Assembly (NCBI GenBank): GCA_038049695.1 | Contig: CP142457.1 | Span: 57,594,501-57,658,500, forward strand | Direction of reading: 5' to 3' | DNA length: 64,000 nt | Origin: Cinnamomum chago | Lineage: Eukaryota > Streptophyta > Magnoliopsida > Laurales > Lauraceae | Shown: positions 56,481 through 64,000 of the stretch, piece by piece | Layout of the letters: every line of letters begins with the position of its first letter | Position numbering within the stretch: the first letter of the stretch is position 1 | Translations under genes and position numbers: made by a program | Notes under the pieces: generated by a model | Seen by the model: the letters and a program-made list of their open reading frames with translations, nothing else | Told to the model about the DNA's origin: nothing | Databases searched by the model: none

Positions 56481-56899
56481 GATGAAAGTAAAATTGGGGC
56501 TTGTGCCGCGGGGAATGAGTGTGAAAAAGGGCCAACACTGACAAGTGGTGGGCCGAAGTGGGTCTGATGGAGCTGGCCTTCAAATGCCGTTGCTCGTAGG
56601 GCATTTCTTCCTTTAAAGTGAAACTGAACATTTCACACCCATGTAGAGTTTCCTAATATGGGGCCTCCAGACGATCTGACCTCACTGAGGGTCACTATGT
56701 ATATTGTCCATTTGCGCCCCAAATATTTCTGCTTTTTCAGAAGCATTTTGCAAGTTATTCAATGGAGCCGTCCCACCGATGTCACATTCCACAAAAATCT
56801 CTTTCACCCTTTCTCTTGATTTCTCTCATCTACACCATAGTGAGGTGAGGTGCTCCTTATATTTTATAAGTACGTGGGCATTTGTGATTCAAACGAATT

Positions 56900-57290
56900 A
56901 TTTTGAAGGGTCTTAGATTGTTCACAAGGAGATATATTGGTGCTTTTGTGGTGAAAAGTGATTCTTCAAATCCGATCACTTGGGTATCTAACCAAAAAGA
57001 TTTTCATTGGAAATCTCAATTCCATTTTAATGATCATAGATGGCTTTCGGCCACTCTAAATGACTCTTTCCGTCATGAGATTAGATCAGCCAACTCGATC
57101 GCAGATGCTCTAGCCAAACAAGGGGTTGAGAGGTTGTCTCTATGGGTGGGTATGACTATGTAATTGGGTTGTGGTTGGTATAATATTTTTGTAAATTTTC
57201 TTTTAACTTTTTTCTCTTTTATTTTTTCAGCTTGGTACTTGTTTCTTCTTTTTAATGAAGTTTTGTTACTGTTTCAAAAGGAAAAAAAAA
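56900..57290 (+). pseudogene. LINE RNase H-like tail, copy B
   Basis: The frame 56903-57163 encodes 86 aa ending in SFRHEIRSANSIADALAKQG, the usual end of the RVT_3/RNase H domain of plant L1-type elements, followed by VERLSLWVG. Downstream GCTTGGTACTTGTTTCTTC, then TTTTGTTACTGTTTC and a short A-rich tail (about 57279-57291), looks like a LINE 3' end. The upstream reverse transcriptase is missing, consistent with 5' truncation. Confidence 0.68.
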
Positions 57291-57885
57291 AACTTGGTCA
57301 TATAAATGGTTTGAAAATAATTCTGGCGGATGGTGAGACCCATCTATTCTTTATTAGACATCATACTGAGACAATTTCCATCTGCCAGAAATCTTTTCGA
57401 ACAATTCATTTTAGATGAGTCACTGGTCATCTGACCCAACATCAATATGAAGATCTGCAACCAACCCAGAATTAATTAGTCAAGCCAAGCCCACACCAAC
57501 TGGCACAATCCTCTTAACTCATGAGACCGTGTCCTGGTACAATTTCAGATGGTTCATCGCAGTAGAGTAAAGAAAGGGTACGTGTGCTGGCAAGAGAGAA
57601 TAATAGTCAATGGCAGATGGATGCATGCACGTGTATCTTACTGTTGGATGGTGGAGCAATACTCGTTGCATGAAGACGCTTGGGTTGTTTTCATACTCTT
57701 TAGAATTCTTTAAAACAGAGAGCCAGAAGAACAGAAATTGGTTCCGTGGCCTTTTTTTTTTTTTATTCAAAATGTCAAAAGGCTGGTGATTTAAGGAACT
57801 TCTTGAACCACGTGGTTACATGTACGTCCGTCTCTGTGTGTGTACACTTTCTTCTAAATTCTATATGGGTTTTTTAAGATAGGTT

Positions 57886-57971
57886 TTAAAAGTCAAGGCC
57901 ATCTATCCACTCTTTCTATGCATGTGGATTTAAAAGTCAAGGCCATCTATCTACTCTTTCTATGCATGTGA
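57886..57971. repeat. 43-bp direct duplication
   Basis: TTTAAAAGTCAAGGCCATCT through CTATGCATGTG occurs twice in succession with one visible difference. Confidence 0.85.
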
Positions 57972-58183
57972 CTCATCTTGCCCTCAAACCTATCTTCATT
58001 GCCACTACAGCGTAGAGCTCTCAAACAAAATTAAATGCATTCAGTAATATATGAAGTAAAGATATATGGGGCCTGGTCGAGTTGATACACCCAAAAACCC
58101 AAATATGCCCTGAACCAAATTCAAGTTTATGTATGAAAAATCATACTCAATCTTAATACGGTACCAAACTTGCCCCTAATGGA

Positions 58184-58211
58184 AGCGGGGCGGGGCGGGG
58201 CGGGGCGGGGG
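58184..58211 (+). repeat. (GGGGC)n run, G-quadruplex-prone
   Basis: About five GGGGC units, ending GGGGGC, in AT-rich DNA. Four or more G4 runs with one-base loops could form a G-quadruplex. Confidence 0.85.
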
Positions 58212-59567
58212 CCCATTTAAACACGAACCATTCTTAGATTAACATTTAAAATGCACATAGGCTTTGAAGCAATGCAGTATATGAAAATAAAAAGGCTAGA
58301 GACTGGTAAAGATAGAAAATGATGGGCGAATTTCACTAATTACCTTTTTTTTTTTTAATGTAGATGACAGTATCTTCGCACTTCCTTAATTGATGTCCTT
58401 TTCAGTACTTATATCTGTGATTGCCTTAAAATGTTATGTAAATAAGGGAGCGTTTTTCACCTGTGGACTTGTGCACAGGAAACATCCTGCTTGAAAATCT
58501 GTTACTGTTACTTCCTGTAATACAAAGGGACCAAATTTGATCCCTGCTGAAACTCTTTTTTATAATTTTCCATATACAATCGAGGCAGAAGCACATACAT
58601 TGGACAGAAGGATCCCAGAATATTATACATGAAATCTACAGAAAATAAAACCAAACCAATACATTGGACAGAAGGATCACAGAAATCCACCTAAAAGCAC
58701 CTCTCAATATAGATACAGATCCCAAAATATTAGCACCAGCTGAAACCAGAAAACCAAGAAGAGGATATTGTGTGCAGTGTGGCTGATGATGACAACCACA
58801 AAGAGTGTTAAGATAGTAGAAATTAAGAGTTAAACTGAGAGTGAAATTGAACCTTGATTTTGAAATCAAACCGCCCTTGCTTAATATATATTAATTTCAC
58901 GCCCATGTCCAACCTCAAACCAAATAATATAATCTCTGCAGTGAAAGTGTCTCATTGAATTTTGGTTTCCCAAGCATCATGTGTTTAGTTGGGTACTTTT
59001 ACAAAAACAGAGGTGAGACTAATTGAAAGCCATTCCTGATAGTAGAAGTAAAATCATCATTTAAGAGGTACATTTAACCTCCTTGGAGGACTCCATGTGG
59101 TTGATGCCAAGGGTTTCAGATGCTTCCAGCAAATCAAGCTTGAGACTTGACTTGGATCAAAGGATTCTCGAGAGTTATTTTATTGGAAGATTAAACATAA
59201 AAATTCTGTTCTCTCTAATTTTATATTCAATTTTGTTATTTTATTGTCATTTAAAAGTCCTAAGCTTAATTGAAGATGAAGATTTGTAATTTTTTTTAAT
59301 TTCTTTATCTTTTAAAAAATGTACTAATAAAAAAGGGCCAAAAGAATCAATATATTAGTTAAATGACCTAATATCAACTGATGCATTGAGATCTTGACTA
59401 TAATTTATACCATATTTGGAAGTGAGTTTTGATATAATAGAAGAATGGATGCTAAAACAAGTCACTTTAGGATAGAGACACTATCTTGTTGAGTGTTTAT
59501 TTTGAAGAGCTCGGGTTTTTCAAAAGATGGCCCACTGAGGAGCTTCATCAATTCCTTGTGACTCTAA

Positions 59568-59870
59568 GGCCATGTTTCTTGAGTAGAATTTATGACTGAA
59601 ATATGTGATGTTGAAAATTCAAATATATTGATGTGATGGTTGTCCCTAGAGATTTCTGAATGTTATATTATTTTGCTAGAATTCTAAATTTCATCCATCT
59701 GAAAGTCAAAAGTGACGTTCGGAACTCTTAGAATTCAAACCTCATTGACATGTTTGGATACTCAAATTGAGCGGAGGATTGATCAGGAATCACACTTAGA
59801 GGACTTTTAGAGAATTTGTTAATTCTCCAAATAAAAATTCTTGGAATTCCGCTATAAAAAAAACAGGCCC
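59568..59870. mobile_element. possible Tourist-like MITE with TAA duplication
   Basis: The left end GGCCATGTTTCTTGAGTAGA resembles the reverse complement of the right end, GGGCCTGTTTTTTTTATAGC. TAA borders both sides (59565-59567 and 59871-59873). A TAA duplication fits PIF/Harbinger-type MITEs. The inverted repeats are imperfect. Confidence 0.5.
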
Positions 59871-60426
59871 TAAACATCATTGATCCTCACACTGGTTTGT
59901 TTATTTTCATAGATTTGGGACATCGTCCTGTGGTGTGGCCTGTCACATAAGTGGTATGGATAAAACTATGTATTCATGCATTATGGTTCAGCAACAATTC
60001 TCCACTTTCACCAGTGGTGTTCCACTCCAATCCCAGCGGGGCACTCGAGGAAAAAAAAAACCATGTGGGGTGGGGCCCAAGTGAGAGCCCACATACCGGA
60101 AAACCACCCACTTAAGTGGGATAAAAGCCTGCACAAGCAGCAAAAAAGCACACACAATTGAAAAGAGAGCTCATGCATGTAAAAGATGGTGGCATACCTA
60201 AGATTTAAACCCTAAAAAGCGAGATGTGGCACCTTTCTTCTACCTACCTTGCACTAGATAATATAAGAAAGTTGAAAACAAGTTATTTTCCTTTTGTGTG
60301 ACACACTGACACGTCCCATTTTATTTACCAATTTTTATTGAACTTTTGTGATGTTGTACTTCTATCATTATATTTATTTATATATAGTGATTCTTTTAGT
60401 GGCCCCATATAAATGGAAAAGGATTC

Positions 60427-60585
60427 TCTCTTTCGATCAATCAGGAGGTGTCACATAGGAAAGAAAAAAAAAATTTGTGGAGGAGATGAGATATCATTGA
60501 TTAGACATCTCTCTCCCATGTGGCACCCCTTGAGTAGTCCAAACAGGATTTTCCTATTTGGACCACACAGGGGATCCGTTTCCCA
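60427..60585. mobile_element. fold-back MITE, copy A
   Basis: The left arm GGAGGTGTCACATAGGAAAG pairs with the right arm CTCCCATGTGGCACCCCTTG. It shares arms with copy B at about 61266-61441. Further copy-B-like words (CCAAACAGGATTTTCCTATT, GGACCACACAGGGGATCC) extend it on the right. Confidence 0.55.
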
Positions 60586-61265
60586 TATAAAAGGGTACTA
60601 AGCATAGCACCCCTTTTTCCTTTTCCAAAGAGTAGTCTTTGTTTATTCCATGGACCACCTCCTTTGAATGAAGAATATTTGGCTACGAGCCATCCCAAAA
60701 GCTTGAGGAGCCTACCTTACCTAGATGCATCCAAACCACTTGTGTCGGGGGAGGTTGGAAGGTCTCGTCATGGATAGCAAGTGGGCCGCACATGGGGCAC
60801 AATATTCAGACTGTGCGACCTTATGATTTGGGTCGCAACTTTTAGCATTTTTACAGTAATATAATTATTAAACTCAAGAGCTAGCATTTATCTTTTGGCT
60901 AGATCATTGAAGAAATGCATTTTATTGGGGATAGTCTATTGCATGATACTATGAAAAAATGTGAGATTTTAGAAAATCTTAATCAAAATTTAAAAGATGT
61001 GGCCTTAATGCTTCACTACTCAAGACAGAAAAGATACAAGGGTGGCATTGGATGGACTCTCTTTAATTTACCTGGTGTAGTTGAATGGTGATCATCTGAG
61101 ATCCTCTCTACATCTCAATAGTCAATAGTAGGGAATATTCTCCAAGTTTGGAGAGTGCCCACTACAATCCCATTATGATCCCTTTGATGTGTCTTTTTAT
61201 TTCATCTCGCAAGACCTTTTGATTTTTTTGGTTTTGTTAGGCCGCCACACTACTAGCATATAACT

Positions 61266-61441
61266 TTTGGATCCAGATCTCCTGTTTGGACCACTCAGGG
61301 GGTGCCACATGGGAAGATGATTTTTTTAATGAGATGTGATTTTTTTTTTAGAGATGGGATGTGACATCTCAACCCATGTGGAACCCCTGATTACTCCAAA
61401 CAGGGGTTACCTATGTGGACCAAATAGGGGATCAATTTTCT
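61266..61441. mobile_element. fold-back MITE, copy B
   Basis: The left arm CCTGTTTGGACCACTCAGGG...TGCCACATGGG is mirrored by the right arm CCCATGTGGAACCCCTGATT...CCAAACAGGGG, with outer GGATC words on both sides. The loop is T-rich. It is related to copy A 700 bp upstream. Confidence 0.6.
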
Positions 61442-61849
61442 TAACTTTTTGATCGAATCAACGTAAAACCTTGGGCCTTTTGTCAGACTCAATGTCCCTA
61501 CCACAGCGCCCCTTGCTTGTCTTCTATTTGTAGGACTAGAGGATTATATTTTTTTCATTAAAAAGATAGAGGAAAATATTTTGCATTCTTATTTCCTTTA
61601 TAGGAAATTGTAATCCTTTTTATGGAGGAAAATCAATTCACTTTTTCTCGGTCCACAATAAAATCATGTCACATCAAACATGGATACAGTGGATACATAA
61701 AAATTTATAGCAATTTTTCTTTTTGTGAAGAATCCTTTTATTGGACAAATTTACCTGTAAGTGTTGAAAAATTACTCACAAGATCAAGGGAGGTGCCTCA
61801 AGGGACTTACCCAAATGACCAGAGAGAACTGATCGACCTTCGGACCTGA

Positions 61850-62580
61850 AAGGGGAGAAGAAAACAGTCAGAAGACCCTGGCTGTGGGCAGCACAGGGCT
61901 CTCCGATGGCTAAGTTAGTGCAGGGAAGCTAGTCGGAGAAGAGAGAGTGGTGAATGGTTGCATGCATGTAAGTGTGCGTACCTCACTTCTGGGGACGAGC
62001 CTCCTTTTATGGGAGAGTTCTTGGATATTTGTCAATGGGTTCCCTGATTTGACTGTCAGGGACAGACTAGCCCGTAGAGCAATCGATGAGGGCCCAATAT
62101 AGCCCACATTGCATTAAATGAGGGTCCGATCAACCCATGCTGCATTTAATGCCAGTCACATTGGGCCTGATCCTGGCCTGACTTGTTGGCAGCTAGGGTC
62201 CCATCGAACCCTAGCTAGGGCCCTGCCCTAATACGGCCGCAGCCATTGGATATGGTTTTGTCAGAGATTTGGTGAGGATGGACGGCCTGTATGGTGTCCG
62301 TCTCGTCAACGCGTGTCTTCACCTCGCCACGTGGCCAAATGTCAAACTTGGCGGTATATGTCCGTCTCGGGCGATTGCCTCCACCTCGGCTGTAGCCGAG
62401 ACGCACATCGCTTTCGACGGGAAGTACAGCCGAGATGGTGCTTGTTAGTATTGGTCTCGGCCAGCGCTCCAGGGCTTGTGTCGAGACGCATGTATCCGGG
62501 ACGAGTACGGACTTGCATTATTGTTAATCTTGCGCATTTAAAAGCTGGCCCACACATTACCCTCTCGTAACCAAGACTTG
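61850..62580 (-). repeat. GC-rich, LTR-like segment (unclassified)
   Basis: About 700 bp is distinctly more GC-rich than its flanks. On the minus strand it has a purine run GAGAGGGTAA next to TGTGTGGGCC (about 62566-62547) and a TATA-like CCATAAAAGG (plus 62004-62013). These hint at part of an LTR element on the minus strand. I could not find a second LTR or a target duplication, and the open frames are unrecognisable. Confidence 0.35.
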
Positions 62581-63310
62581 AGTGCTTTAGGTGAAATTGG
62601 GAAGAGTTAAGGAGTGTGGATGGACAAAAAGAATTAGGGCAAATTTGGGCGGCCGATTTTGGGTAGAAAATTTTGAGATTGAAAAAACGGCTTTCTGCAT
62701 TATAGTAAAGTATACATTTGGAGAAAGATTTAACTCATTTTTTTCTCTTTATCTCATAGAAAAGCGTCCACACCAAATGTAAATTTTAATATAGTGCGAA
62801 AAAATCACAATCCTCACTTTTTGTGTGAGAAATTGGCAGCACAAATGTGGCTTAAGGAAGAGGCCTGAGAAGGGGGGTTAAAAGTTCAGTACTCCGATAA
62901 AAATGAGGCTGAGTGAAAGAGTGTGGGAAGAGGCCTTAATAAAGGAGGCGGCTTGAGAAATGAGGATAAAATTTCAGTAGGTAGACATTTTTCCATCCCT
63001 AGGTCTCTCTTCCATGAGGATTGCACGCAAAAACATGACCGAATACCCTTTTTTTGTGGGGTAAAAGATTACCCAATACTTAGTGGCTATGATTGATTTG
63101 GGCCAGGGCTCCCTCTTTGATTGAGGCCGTACAAGGTCCTAAAAAGGACAGGTTGAATGCATCCAGACTCCAGTATCCCGAGCTGATTGCGATGCCTAAG
63201 TAATTTTGGAACCATAATATATTATAGAATTGAGATATGATCATTCTGATATATTTAGCTATCTCTCTCCTTTTCAAGTCATAATCCTACTGTGTCTTTA
63301 ATCCACACAT
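62581..63310. other. intergenic DNA upstream of the FRO gene
   Basis: I see no gene. The last ~200 bp would hold the FRO promoter. Confidence 0.4.
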
Positions 63311-63315
63311 TCATC

Positions 63316-63322
63316 TATAAAT
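63316..63322 (+). promoter_or_regulatory. TATA box of the FRO-type gene
   Basis: TATAAAT lies about 60 bp upstream of the ATG at 63377. It predicts a start near 63348 and a short 5'UTR. Confidence 0.6.
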
Positions 63323-63376
63323 TGTCATATCTAAGCTACATTTCCCCCAAAAAAACCTAGTGAGGGAGGGAGAGAG

Positions 63377-63919
63377 ATGGCTACAGCTATGCAAGGATCT
63401 CCTTCCCAACAAGGGAGAAGGATCCTTCTAGCAGGCATGAGATTCCTGCTTGGGGCAGTCTTCCTTGGGTATTTGATGGTTTGGATTCTAAGTACAACTA
63501 ATCTCTGGTGGAAGAACTGGAACGTTCAAGTAGACAAGCATGCCAAGTCCACTTACTTTGGTGAGCAAGGTATGGAGTTGAATTCCATTGAATCAAAATC
63601 CCTTAGATGTTGATGAGAGGTGGTAGAAATATTAACTAGCATTTACGGTTCACTCTTCCGTCTCTGTTCAATTCAAGCACTTATTTTGGGAAAGTGTTCT
63701 ATTATCTTGAACTGGATATGGATGGACCGATAATTTACTCTTCTGAATCATTCCATGATGAGTTTTTCACACTGGGTCATTCTTAATTTACTCCACTGAT
63801 GATTATTTTGCACTTTCAGGCTCAACCTTCCTAATCTTTACATTTCCCATACTATTCATAGCTGCATTGGGCTGCCTATATCTTCATTTGGGAAAGACAG
63901 GTGGTAATTACATGGAAAG
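63377..63919 (+). CDS. ferric reduction oxidase (FRO2/4-like), first two exons, 3' end outside the window
   Basis: Exon 1 is 63377-63569 (donor GTATGG) and exon 2 is 63820-63919 (acceptor TTTCAG, donor GTTTGT). Joined, the two exons encode about 97 residues. The first transmembrane helix is at about residues 19-37 (GMRFLLGAVFLGYLMVWIL), followed by the loop KSTYFGEQG and a second helix read across the splice (FLIFTFPILFIAALGCLYLH). This order and the STYFG..G motif match plasma-membrane ferric-chelate reductases of the FRO family, which use NADPH, FAD and haem to reduce Fe(III) or Cu(II). The haem, FAD and NADPH domains lie beyond the window. The exon-1 frame otherwise runs into the intron and stops, which is why splicing is needed. 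Confidence 0.88.
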
Positions 63920-64000
63920 GTTTGTGGCATACATCTTTTCTTTTCATTGATAGAAAGTTTGTGGTGCATAGAGTCTTTGAGAAAGACGCTTGTTTTTTAT

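Larger units (their letters stand above)
57291..59567. other. intergenic DNA
   Basis: No gene is supported. It includes the 43-bp duplication, the GGGGC run and a repeated segment CATTGGACAGAAGGATC (about 58598 and 58661). The rest is AT-rich. Confidence 0.4.

Overview
This window looks like nuclear DNA of a flowering plant. It is AT-rich, its genes have introns, and the recognisable genes belong to plant families (BRH1-type RING-H2, plant BTB/POZ, ELC/VPS23, AT74-type phosphoglycerate mutase-like, FRO ferric reductase). Much of the rest is plant-type LTR retrotransposons, SINEs, LINE remnants and MITEs. I cannot name the species.

Host genes, left to right: (1) a short intron-less RING-H2 E3 ligase gene at 9661-10104 (+); (2) a two-exon BTB/POZ gene at 14738-16890 (-), 651 aa; (3) an ELC/VPS23 (TSG101, ESCRT-I) gene with its coding exon at 38175-39398 (+) and a likely 5'UTR exon ending at 35010, giving a ~3.2 kb leader intron; (4) a four-exon phosphoglycerate mutase-like gene at 45770-48580 (-), whose exons join without a frame break into 299 aa; (5) the first two exons of a FRO-type ferric reductase from 63377 (+), which runs off the window. 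These genes do not form a pathway; they are independent units separated by repeats.

Mobile DNA: three Ty1/copia elements with complete ends and 5-bp target duplications lie at 2932-8371 (intact 1470-codon gag-pol, LTRs identical by eye), 19175-23469 (degraded, integrase core deleted) and 23979-28686 (nearly intact, one in-frame stop and one frameshift). All three have non-TG..CA LTR termini. A 4.4 kb Ty3/gypsy-type element at 49947-54343 (- strand) carries only a gag gene. The place where pol should be holds a very GC-rich array of the palindrome GGGCGCCC and a 78-bp tandem repeat, so it resembles the non-autonomous TR-GAG class. Smaller elements include three tRNA-derived SINE copies (two with clear target duplications), two Mutator-like MITEs with 9-bp duplications, several fold-back or TIR MITEs and two LINE RNase H tails.

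A diverged direct duplication (about 29,995-31,420 and 41,375-43,605) flanks the VPS23 gene. One copy has gained a SINE and a hairpin MITE; the other copy preserves the empty SINE site.

Best candidates for something new: the gag-only element with its GGGCGCCC array and codon-periodic 78-bp repeat, and the co-occurrence of three copia elements with non-canonical termini. I saw no CRISPR array, rRNA gene or convincing stand-alone tRNA gene.
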